Shown here: positions 1 to 5,807 of the stretch, piece by piece | How the letters are laid out: each line of letters begins with the position of its first letter | How positions within the stretch are numbered: the stretch's first letter is position 1 | Source: Mollicutes bacterium | GTDB taxonomy: Bacteria; Bacillota_I; Bacilli_A; Izemoplasmatales; Izemoplasmataceae | DNA: 6,767 bases | Direction: 5' to 3' | Assembly (NCBI GenBank): GCA_003555335.1 | Contig: PWHD01000042.1 | Location: 1 to 6,767 of the forward strand | Made by a program: the position numbers and the translations under genes | Notes under the pieces: generated by a model | The model's input: only the letters and a program-made list of their open reading frames with translations | Databases searched by the model: none | Told to the model about the DNA's origin: nothing

Positions 1-74
1 TCGCCGTTGCCGCCACATGCGGCAAGGGTGAAAATGCTGATAAACAGTATGGATAAAGTCATTAAACGTTTCAT
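1..74 (-). CDS. N-terminus of a third lipoprotein (partial, runs off the window)
   Basis: Only the first 24 codons are visible. They encode a lipoprotein signal peptide: basic start MKR, a hydrophobic stretch, then the lipobox LAAC with the lipidated cysteine at residue 20, followed by GGNG. The product should therefore be exported and anchored to the outer face of the membrane by signal peptidase II processing. The ATG overlaps the stop of the upstream arabinanase gene as ATGA, and a strong AGGAGG sits 7 bases before it, so translation is probably coupled to the arabinanase. The mature protein lies outside the window and its function cannot be told. By position it could be another glycoside hydrolase, a binding protein or a transporter solute receptor. 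Confidence 0.85.
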   Translation of the reverse strand, partial: MKRLMTLSILFISIFTLAACGGNG

Positions 75-1120
75 TCTTGTTCCTCCTCAGATTCGATATA
101 CGGTGCTTCGGTTGGCCCTTCACTTGGTGAGAAGTTCTCAAGCTGAGGCCATCCTTGTGAATCCCAGATGATGCGGTCGATCATCATCGGACGTCTGGTG
201 GCGCCTCCGGGCAGATAAGGCTCGTCCTTATCGATGCCGTGATAGACCATCCACCATTCGCCTGCATCATCCTGAATGGCGGCGTTGTGTCCGTTGCCCA
301 CAAACTGCTCGCCATCGCCAACAACTAATGAGCCGTTGGTTCCGCGGATGTCGCGGCCCTGGCGGTCGACGTATGGTCCAAGCAGGTTTTCACTGCGTCC
401 CACACGGACCTGATACGTTGAGTTGGCACCTGCGCAACAGCTGCCCGTCGAACCGAAGAAATAGTAATATCCGTCGCGTTCGATGATGTAGGGCGCTTCA
501 AAGGCGTTCCCGGCGATGTGTACCTTCTCGCCGACGGTGGAAAGCCCGTCTTCTGAGAGTTCAATGGCGTAAATTCCGTGGAAGGATCCCCAGAACATGT
601 ATTTCGTTCCGTCATCATCGATGTGCACGTAGGGGTCGATGGAATTCTGTACGCCGATGCTGTCACTGTCGAAAAGCTTTCCGTGATCCTCAAAGGGGCC
701 TTCCGGATTGTCGGCCGTCGCCACTCCGATTGCAGGATTCGGATCATCCCATACGGACAGTGAGTAATAAAGATAATACTGGTCGTTGAAGTATTGGATG
801 TCAGGCGCCCAGATATAGGCGAAGCCTTTCCAGTCCGGTTTTTGTTCAAACGCGTCACCGACATATTCCCAGTCGACCAGATTGTCGCTTTTTATGATGG
901 GTGCGTAACGGAAGTCCGTGCTATGTTCCCATGCGTCCTCAGTCCCATACGCATAGAACGTTCCGTCTTCGGTACGTATGATCGAGGGGTCCGCTATGAC
1001 CGGTTCGAAAACCGGGTTTTCAAATTTTCCTTCCATAGGGTCCTCCCCGTTTCCATTCCCGTTGTCAGCCTCGCAGGCCGCAAGCAGGAAGAGGGTTAGA
1101 AATACCAGTAGAAATTTCAT
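71..1120 (-). CDS. GH43 endo-arabinanase-like surface lipoprotein
   Basis: This 349-residue protein is a glycoside hydrolase family 43 enzyme, most like endo-1,5-alpha-L-arabinanases that cut the arabinan side chains of pectin. Residues 1-16 are a lipoprotein signal with lipobox LAAC (Cys16), followed by an acidic Gly/Asn linker, so it should sit on the cell surface. The five-bladed propeller motifs appear in order: ADPS with the general base Asp44, YIWAPDI near 102-108, SIDPY with the pKa-tuning Asp162, AFEAPY with the acid Glu208, GSCCAG...STY..RVGRS..LLGPYVD near 226-252, and GHN (His279), which in family arabinanases helps hold the central metal. There is no C-terminal accessory domain; the length fits single-domain arabinanases. 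The start has a good AAGGTGA site 6 bases upstream. It follows the multi-CBM lipoprotein gene by 57 bases and is translationally coupled to the next one. An exo-acting arabinofuranosidase or another GH43 specificity is possible, but the CCAG/STY signature favours arabinanase. Confidence 0.9.
   Translation of the reverse strand: MKFLLVFLTLFLLAACEADNGNGNGEDPMEGKFENPVFEPVIADPSIIRTEDGTFYAYGTEDAWEHSTDFRYAPIIKSDNLVDWEYVGDAFEQKPDWKGFAYIWAPDIQYFNDQYYLYYSLSVWDDPNPAIGVATADNPEGPFEDHGKLFDSDSIGVQNSIDPYVHIDDDGTKYMFWGSFHGIYAIELSEDGLSTVGEKVHIAGNAFEAPYIIERDGYYYFFGSTGSCCAGANSTYQVRVGRSENLLGPYVDRQGRDIRGTNGSLVVGDGEQFVGNGHNAAIQDDAGEWWMVYHGIDKDEPYLPGGATRRPMMIDRIIWDSQGWPQLENFSPSEGPTEAPYIESEEEQE
80..88 (-). promoter_or_regulatory. 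Ribosome binding site of the third lipoprotein, inside the arabinanase gene
   Basis: On the minus strand this reads GAGGAGGAA, five bases before the ATG at 74. It lies within the last codons of the arabinanase gene, which there encode the Glu-rich tail. It supports the ATG at 74 as the true start and independent or coupled re-initiation. Confidence 0.8.
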
Positions 1121-1139
1121 TATGTATCACCTTTTTGAG

Positions 1140-1168
1140 ACCGGTCGCACAAGCATCGTGCGACCGGT
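1140..1168 (-). promoter_or_regulatory. Strong intercistronic hairpin between the CBM lipoprotein and arabinanase genes
   Basis: A perfect 11-base-pair inverted repeat (ACCGGTCGCAC pairing with GTGCGACCGGT) with a 7-base loop starts about 10 bases after the TAA of the upstream gene and ends just before the AAAAAGG ribosome binding site of the arabinanase gene. In the direction of transcription it is followed by CTCAAAAAGG, not a U-run, so it is not a canonical terminator. Such hairpins after the first gene of an operon often protect the upstream message from 3' exonucleases or mark a processing site (known for other operons; inference here). Confidence 0.75.
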
Positions 1169-1177
1169 TCCCTTATT

Positions 1178-3550
1178 TTATTCTGTCAATTGAATGGCAA
1201 AGAAGTCTTTTACTTCAATGGTGCTCTCTACGTCACCTTCGACATGCCAGCCGAAGAACAAGCCGATTTTCGCAGTATCGATGGTGTCTTCGGACTCAAA
1301 GAGGAAGGTATACGTACGCATTTCCTCATCAAGGTCCCACTCGACTGGTTCATCACCCTTGAGGTCTCGGAATCCATCCGCGGCGTCTTCAAGCGCGAGT
1401 CCGATGCGGCGCTCTTCTGTCGAAGAGGCTCTGAAGGTAATGAGATACGTCTCACCCGCTTCGATGGAACGGTCAAGCTGAGCGAGCTGAACATGCCACC
1501 AGGCATCCCCGATGTCACTCAGTTCGGCAATCAGGGTGTTGTCTTCCGTATACATGGTGCCTTCGCCTTCTGCGAAGTCATAATCCCATACGTCATCGTT
1601 TTCAAACGTGGAGTTCTCCATGATGTTCTGATCATCGGCGACGGTCATGTCGAACGTATCGACCGTCACGGTGCTTGCCGGATCATCATCGATGTTACCG
1701 AGGAACAAAGCGAGTTTGAGATTGTCATACGACGCTCCTGGAGTAAATAGGTAATAGATGGTGTCGTATTCCTCACCCACAACATAGTTGAGTTCCTCGT
1801 CGATGACGGAAGCAAAGCCGTCGTCCGCGTCCTCAAGTCCGAGACCGACGGTACGTTCCACGTCGCTCTTGACTCTGAGCGTCACAAGGTAGCTTACGCC
1901 TTCATCGACATTGATGCCGTCTTGCTGAAGCTGAATATGCCACCAGTAATCACCGGTATCCGTGATGTCGGCAACAAGTTCGCCATCCACGTATTCCATG
2001 GTGCCTTCGCCTTCAGGGAAATCGAACTCCCATCCTTCGTCTTCTTCCATGTCAGGGTTTTGAACGACGCTTGCGCCACTCTCAACCACTTCTCTGACTT
2101 GGAAATGATCCACATACACTGTGGTCGGCACATCGTCTCCGCTCATATGGCCGAAGAACAATGCGTATTTGATATTATCATAATCGGCATCCGCCGTGAA
2201 TTGATACGTGAATGTTTCATATTCCTCACCGACAGTGAACTGTGGCAGTGTGTCCGTCAACGGTTCAAAGTCGTCATCGCCGTCTTCAATACCCAGACCG
2301 ATAACTTTTTCGTCTTCAGCACGAGCACGGAATGAAAGCTCATACGTCTTGCCTTCTTCAATAAGGCGACCGGACTGAGAAAGTTGCGCATGCCAGTATT
2401 CGGTACCCAGGTCGCTCAGTTCCACGACCAGCTCGTCTTCAACGACGGTCATTGAACCTTCCGCTTCATTGCCTGGGAAATCGACTGTCCAACCAGTGAT
2501 GCCCATCTCGAAGTCCGTATTGAAAAGACGGTCCGCTGCGGCGCCGATTTCTACGTCGACAAGCCGGGTGACGACATGGAACGCCTCATCGGTGTCGAGA
2601 ATGTATTGAACAAGGAACGGTGTACGGTTCGCGACGTTGGTGCGAACCAGTCCGTTGACGGTGAGTGAATCCGTAACATCATCGCCGTCAAGTTCTGCGC
2701 TGACGTCTTCAAGCGGGTCGAACGAATCACCGAGCATGATGACGGTGTCATCAGTGCCGCTGAACTCTACATCGCCGAAATCATTGTCCGCGATGTCGAT
2801 GCTGACGTTGCGTACATCGACATGGCTTTCGCCTTCATCTTCGCCCATTTGTCCGAGATAGAGGACAAACTTGGCCGCATCGATGCTGCGGTCGGAATCA
2901 AAGTAGAATTCATACGTTTCGAAATCTTCAGACAGCTCGACCGCAAATGCGCCATTCGCAATCATCGCATAACCGGCAGTCGTGTCTTCAAAACCGATAC
3001 CGAGTGATTTGCCCTCAGGGCTTCTGGCTTCGATTTCGACACGGTAACGAGTGTCTTCGGTAATCTCGATCAGCTGATAGATCTGAAGTTGCCACCATTC
3101 GTTTCCGGGAGAGTCAATCGAAACATTGAGGATTTCATCCACAACGTCCCAGTCAGCTTCTCCGCCCGGTTGGTCGAACGACCAGCCGCCGGTGCCAAGG
3201 GAAAAGTCCCCGTTGTAAACTTCATGCGGTTCATCCGTCTCAAACACAACCGTGATGTAGCGGTTTTCCGTGCTTGTCTGACCAAGATCGTCCGTCACGG
3301 AGTAGGTCACATTGTGCTCACCGAGAATATCCGAGTTGACACTTCCATCAACCTCGATATCCTCTGTGATGTCATTGCCGTCATAATCGTAAGCACTGAC
3401 ACCTTCCATGGGGTCAAAACTCTCGCCTTGAAGAATCTGTGTGTCTTCCACGCCTTCAAAAACAGGCGGGTCCTGATCTTCTTCGCCTCGACATGCTGCA
3501 ATGGTCAAAGCGAACAATAATGTTAGAGTCAAAAGTGTTATTTTTTTCAC
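1178..3550 (-). CDS. Large surface lipoprotein with two Ig-like domains and four CBM-like modules
   Basis: The 790-residue product starts with a lipoprotein signal peptide (lipobox IAAC, Cys20). Its apparent order is Ig-like domain (about 28-103, DUF5011/Cry22-like pattern), CBM-like module 1 (112-252), a second Ig-like domain (257-335), then CBM-like modules 2 (343-488), 3 (497-637) and 4 (645-788). The modules resemble the CBM4/9 beta-sandwich superfamily: each begins with Asn plus Asp/Ser and a Trp near GW, and each repeats an aromatic strand (NEWWQLQ, TEYWHAQ, DYWWHIQ, DAWWHVQ) and a G-[IL]-[GA]-[IFL]-ED signature. No catalytic domain is visible. It is very acidic, with only 10 lysines in the mature chain. 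The start is GTG, fixed by AAGGAGGA 5 bases upstream. As first gene before an arabinanase it probably holds arabinan or arabinogalactan at the cell surface. The bound glycan is inferred, and a scaffold or adhesin role is also possible. Confidence 0.85.
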   Translation of the reverse strand: MKKITLLTLTLLFALTIAACRGEEDQDPPVFEGVEDTQILQGESFDPMEGVSAYDYDGNDITEDIEVDGSVNSDILGEHNVTYSVTDDLGQTSTENRYITVVFETDEPHEVYNGDFSLGTGGWSFDQPGGEADWDVVDEILNVSIDSPGNEWWQLQIYQLIEITEDTRYRVEIEARSPEGKSLGIGFEDTTAGYAMIANGAFAVELSEDFETYEFYFDSDRSIDAAKFVLYLGQMGEDEGESHVDVRNVSIDIADNDFGDVEFSGTDDTVIMLGDSFDPLEDVSAELDGDDVTDSLTVNGLVRTNVANRTPFLVQYILDTDEAFHVVTRLVDVEIGAAADRLFNTDFEMGITGWTVDFPGNEAEGSMTVVEDELVVELSDLGTEYWHAQLSQSGRLIEEGKTYELSFRARAEDEKVIGLGIEDGDDDFEPLTDTLPQFTVGEEYETFTYQFTADADYDNIKYALFFGHMSGDDVPTTVYVDHFQVREVVESGASVVQNPDMEEDEGWEFDFPEGEGTMEYVDGELVADITDTGDYWWHIQLQQDGINVDEGVSYLVTLRVKSDVERTVGLGLEDADDGFASVIDEELNYVVGEEYDTIYYLFTPGASYDNLKLALFLGNIDDDPASTVTVDTFDMTVADDQNIMENSTFENDDVWDYDFAEGEGTMYTEDNTLIAELSDIGDAWWHVQLAQLDRSIEAGETYLITFRASSTEERRIGLALEDAADGFRDLKGDEPVEWDLDEEMRTYTFLFESEDTIDTAKIGLFFGWHVEGDVESTIEVKDFFAIQLTE
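1553..2014 (-). repeat. Internal duplication marking CBM-like modules 3 and 4
   Basis: The same 18 bases (catggtgccttcgccttc on the plus strand) occur at 1553-1570 and 1997-2014, exactly 444 bases (148 codons) apart. They encode EGEGTM in modules 4 and 3. Nearby blocks encoding the WWH.QL strand repeat with the same period. Modules 3 and 4 are therefore the most recent duplicates in the array, while modules 1 and 2 are more diverged. Confidence 0.7.
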
Positions 3551-3555
3551 TGTGT

Positions 3556-3563
3556 TCCTCCTT
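3556..3563 (-). promoter_or_regulatory. Ribosome binding site that fixes a GTG start
   Basis: The minus strand reads AAGGAGGA, five bases before GTG at 3550. The GTG begins the basic MKKI of an intact signal peptide, and no ATG lies nearby in frame, so the GTG start is secure. Confidence 0.85.
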
Positions 3564-3599
3564 GGTAAAATTTTTATATTATTTTACCTGTATTTTACC
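3564..3599 (-). promoter_or_regulatory. Candidate LacI-family operator: three GGTAAAAT boxes
   Basis: On the minus strand GGTAAAAT occurs at 3599-3592 and again at 3588-3581, 11 bases apart, so on the same helix face. A third copy in inverted orientation (ATTTTACC) spans 3571-3564, making a perfect 8-base inverted repeat with a 9-base spacer. The first box contains the -10 element of the promoter, and the others cover the start of the transcript, which is where a repressor would block transcription. Closely matching boxes stand before the regulator gene. Binding by that regulator is inferred. Confidence 0.6.
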
Positions 3600-3620
3600 A
3601 TTGTTTTTTCACGTAGTCAA
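3592..3620 (-). promoter_or_regulatory. Sigma-A type promoter of the surface lipoprotein operon
   Basis: The minus strand has TTGACT at 3620-3615 (5 of 6 to the -35 consensus), a 17-base spacer and TAAAAT at 3597-3592 (5 of 6 to the -10). Transcription should begin near 3585 and give a short leader of about 35 bases to the GTG at 3550. The -10 is embedded in an operator-like GGTAAAAT box. Confidence 0.7.
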
Positions 3621-3627
3621 CCGTTCA

Positions 3628-3641
3628 TGAAAGCATTAACA
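3628..3641. promoter_or_regulatory. Candidate cre site for catabolite control protein CcpA
   Basis: TGAAAGCATTAACA on the plus strand matches 13 of 14 positions of the Bacillota cre consensus TGWAARCGYTWWCA. The single mismatch is the second base of the central CG. It ends 8 bases upstream of the -35 hexamer of the lipoprotein operon promoter. CcpA control is known for many plant-polymer operons; here it is inferred, and the core mismatch lowers certainty. Confidence 0.5.
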
Positions 3642-3711
3642 TACCTTAATCATACGTTTCATTGATGGCATCTCGCTTTATTAAGGCCCTAAACACGTAA
3701 GCCTTTTCGTG

Positions 3712-3751
3712 AGAAATAAAATGGAAAAACATTCTATGATGTTTTTCCATT
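3712..3751 (-). terminator. Rho-independent terminator of the gal/regulator operon
   Basis: On the minus strand ATGGAAAAACAT pairs perfectly with ATGTTTTTCCAT around a 6-base loop (arms 3739-3750 and 3721-3732; one further A-T pair at 3720/3751). It is followed directly by TTTTATTTCT. The stem is A/T-rich but long and has a good U-run. The upstream arm is coding sequence for the last codons of the regulator, and its stop codon (3734-3736) overlaps the loop and the base of the downstream arm. It separates the regulator transcript from the lipoprotein promoter. Confidence 0.75.
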
Positions 3752-4747
3752 CGCTTTTGCGGTTGAGTTTCGTTCGATCAGTCGGGTCGGAGAGATGATT
3801 TTAAGCGGGACATCACGTCCCTTGATCCGGTCTAACACCATTTCAAGCGCTTTTTCTCCCATGAGTTCTGTATGGATACGCACGGTGGTCAATGGGGGCT
3901 GGGCGAACTCGGCGTTGGTGATGTCGTTGTAGCCGATGATGCTGATGTGTTCAGGAACGCGTATGCCCGCTTGATAAAGGGCGGTCAGGGCGCCGATGCA
4001 CATCGAGTCGTTTCCTACGAAGAATGCGGTCGGCATGTCGTCTTTGTCGATGATGGCCTTCATGATCTCATAGCCGTCCTTGTAGGTCTTGCCGCCGTGA
4101 TAGATGAACCGTTCATCATAAATGCCTTTTTCACCGAAGTATTTGCTGACGAGTTCATAGCGGTTTTCCTTGAGGTCGATAGCCTTCTTCTGCCTGACCG
4201 ACTGGACACCGATGAACCCGATCTTGCGGTGGCCCAGGTCAAAAAGATGGTCGGTGACCTGGCGGACCGCACTTTCTCCGTCGAACAAAAGCGAATCGTA
4301 CTTACTAGGATCCGGATCGGAGTTGACGAACGCAACATGCGGCGTGATGGAGACGAACCTTTTGATCTCGGTGTGTGTGAAGTGTCCGATCGCGACAATG
4401 CCATCGACACCTTTGAGTCTCGAATAGTCAAATCCTGATTCGGAGTCGTGTACGATGATCAGGTCGATGTCGTTTCCGTTAAGTTTTTTTTCAACGCCGA
4501 GCCGGATGGAAAGATAGAAAGGGTCATCGAGTTCCTCATGTGTGGTATACATGCTTACCACACCGATTTTATAGCTCGATTTCCGTTTTCGTTTTGATTT
4601 GACGTCGTATTGGAGCTCCTCAGCGATCTTGAGGATGAGTTCACGTTTTTCATCGCTCACCCTGAGTGATTCGTCAAAATTCAACACACGGGATACGGTG
4701 CTGATCGACGTGTCCGCTTTTTTGGCTATTTCCTTGATCGTCGCCAT
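3734..4747 (-). CDS. LacI-family transcriptional regulator, GalR/EbgR type
   Basis: This 337-residue DNA-binding repressor has the usual LacI-family length. The helix-turn-helix fills residues 4-23 (TIKEIAKKADTSISTVSRVLN), with Ile15 and Ser16 at the positions that set operator specificity. The linker at 48-60 is basic (KSKRKRKSSYK) and lacks the usual ARxLA hinge motif, as in the GalR/EbgR/MsmR group. Residues 60-325 form the periplasmic-binding-like sensor, with LGHRKIGFIG (171-180), GNDSMCIGALTAL (245-257), IGYNDI (271-276) and PPLTTVRI (284-291). The ATG has AAGGAAGGTGG just upstream. It lies 46 bases after galM and before the surface operon, so it most likely answers to galactose or a galactose/arabinose-containing sugar. 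GGTAAAA boxes in front of it suggest autoregulation. The inducer cannot be read from the sequence; galR is a reasonable but unproven name. Confidence 0.9.
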   Translation of the reverse strand: MATIKEIAKKADTSISTVSRVLNFDESLRVSDEKRELILKIAEELQYDVKSKRKRKSSYKIGVVSMYTTHEELDDPFYLSIRLGVEKKLNGNDIDLIIVHDSESGFDYSRLKGVDGIVAIGHFTHTEIKRFVSITPHVAFVNSDPDPSKYDSLLFDGESAVRQVTDHLFDLGHRKIGFIGVQSVRQKKAIDLKENRYELVSKYFGEKGIYDERFIYHGGKTYKDGYEIMKAIIDKDDMPTAFFVGNDSMCIGALTALYQAGIRVPEHISIIGYNDITNAEFAQPPLTTVRIHTELMGEKALEMVLDRIKGRDVPLKIISPTRLIERNSTAKANGKTS

Positions 4748-4771
4748 GGTTTACCACCTTCCTTTGGAACA

Positions 4772-4800
4772 ATTTTACCACTTTTTACCGTCTTTATAAA
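4772..4800 (-). promoter_or_regulatory. Candidate operator and weak promoter of the regulator gene
   Basis: The minus strand has GGTAAAAA at 4789-4782 and GGTAAAAT at 4779-4772, 10 bases apart, closely matching the tandem boxes before the lipoprotein operon. The second box again offers TAAAAT as a -10, with TTTATA (4 of 6) 17 bases upstream at 4800-4795. The promoter is weak on paper and overlaps the galM stop, so the regulator may also be read from the gal transcript. The paired boxes suggest autoregulation. Confidence 0.5.
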
Positions 4801-5807
4801 GGCAATGTTCCAAAGCGGTAGGCAATGGTGTTGGTTTTCTTCTCACCGTCGCGAATGATGCTTGGTGCATCATTCGTCATATGAATGTCGTTGGGGACAT
4901 GCTGGGCCTCCAGACACACCGCCAAGTGATCGGTGTCCGGCTTGCCGCCCTCGAGCGGGCGGTCGCTTGGCAGGTTGTTCGAATAAACGACCATGGCGTC
5001 ATAATCGGTTTTTACCTGAAGGTAACGACCGCTTTCATAATCTTTGAGGGTGACGGTGTCCCCATCAAGAATGAAGGGATGGTCAATGCCTTTTTGGGGA
5101 CTTGATTTAAGCGGGTTGACCCCTTTGTGAATGGGTTTTTCCACCCTGAAATCAAAAGGGGTGCCATCGACATCTTCAATCCGTTTTCCGATAAACATTT
5201 CATCAAGGTCGAGATACTGGTTGGCTGGAATTTCAAGCGTATGGTCCATGACACTCCGCTTGGCATCGCCGCTCAGGTTGAAATGGGTGTGGTTGGTGAG
5301 ATTGGCGAGCGCATCGTTGGTTGTATTGACGGTAAAACGCACATCGAAACCGCGTTTATTGCAAATGTAGAGCACTTCGAAGGTCATGTCTCCCGGAAAA
5401 CGGGAAGTTCGCTCGCGTTGTGACGTGGTGAAACGGATACGGTCTTCTTCGATCGTCACATCAAAGTTGTGGCGAGTGATGTTATCCGATCCGCTATGAA
5501 GGTTTGCGTGATTCATGAAATTCGCCTCAAGTTCATACGTCGTCTGGTTCAGCTCGACTTTGGGCGGATGGATGCGTCCCGCATACGGACCGACCGTCGC
5601 ACCGAGGAATTTCGGGTTCAACACATAGTCGGACTCATCGTCATAACTGAGTGTGATATTCTCGAAAACCCCTTCGGAATCCGGTGTCCTGAGTGATTTT
5701 ATGGATGCGCCCAGACTAAGGAGTTCCAGCACATAATGGTCCGTTTCAACGGTTATTTCTTTCACCGTCTTGCCGGCTATTGTTTTTTTTGTTTCTGTGA
5801 TTCGCAT
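4794..5807 (-). CDS. galM: Aldose 1-epimerase (mutarotase)
   Basis: GalM interconverts the beta and alpha anomers of galactose and other aldoses, supplying alpha-D-galactose to galactokinase at the head of the Leloir pathway; it is cytoplasmic. Starting at the ATG, the protein has 337 residues, normal for the family. Counted from an alternative GTG three codons earlier, the active-site set is complete: GPYAGRI (Arg81), NLHSG (His107), NHTHFNL with the catalytic acid His176, Asp245 in GIDHPF, and CLEAQ with the base Glu303. The ATG at 5807 is chosen because GAAAGGGTGG ends 5 bases before it, while the same motif overlaps the GTG at 5816. The gene overlaps the end of galT by 31 bases and precedes the regulator by 46, so the three probably share a transcript. 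Confidence 0.93.
   Translation of the reverse strand: MRITETKKTIAGKTVKEITVETDHYVLELLSLGASIKSLRTPDSEGVFENITLSYDDESDYVLNPKFLGATVGPYAGRIHPPKVELNQTTYELEANFMNHANLHSGSDNITRHNFDVTIEEDRIRFTTSQRERTSRFPGDMTFEVLYICNKRGFDVRFTVNTTNDALANLTNHTHFNLSGDAKRSVMDHTLEIPANQYLDLDEMFIGKRIEDVDGTPFDFRVEKPIHKGVNPLKSSPQKGIDHPFILDGDTVTLKDYESGRYLQVKTDYDAMVVYSNNLPSDRPLEGGKPDTDHLAVCLEAQHVPNDIHMTNDAPSIIRDGEKKTNTIAYRFGTLPL

Noticed and set aside
1140..1168. The hairpin as a Rho-independent terminator
   Set aside because: The base sequence after the stem in the sense direction is CTCAAAAAGG. Only the antisense direction has a loose T-rich tail, and no gene is seen there.
1190..1750. A 186-codon open frame on the plus strand opposite the CBM lipoprotein
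   Set aside because: It is antisense to a gene with clear domain repeats, has no recognisable motif or good ribosome binding site, and is explained by the composition of the opposite strand.
3649..3664. AATGAAACGTATGATT (minus strand) as a second cre or operator
   Set aside because: It fits the cre consensus poorly and has no repeat elsewhere in the window.
3872..4438. A 188-codon open frame on the plus strand opposite the regulator
   Set aside because: It mirrors the third-position pattern of the LacI-family gene; no family motif is visible.
4748..4755. GGTTTACC next to the regulator start as a further operator box
   Set aside because: It shares only GGTAAA with the other boxes, lies between the ribosome binding site and the ATG, and its spacing does not fit the pairs.
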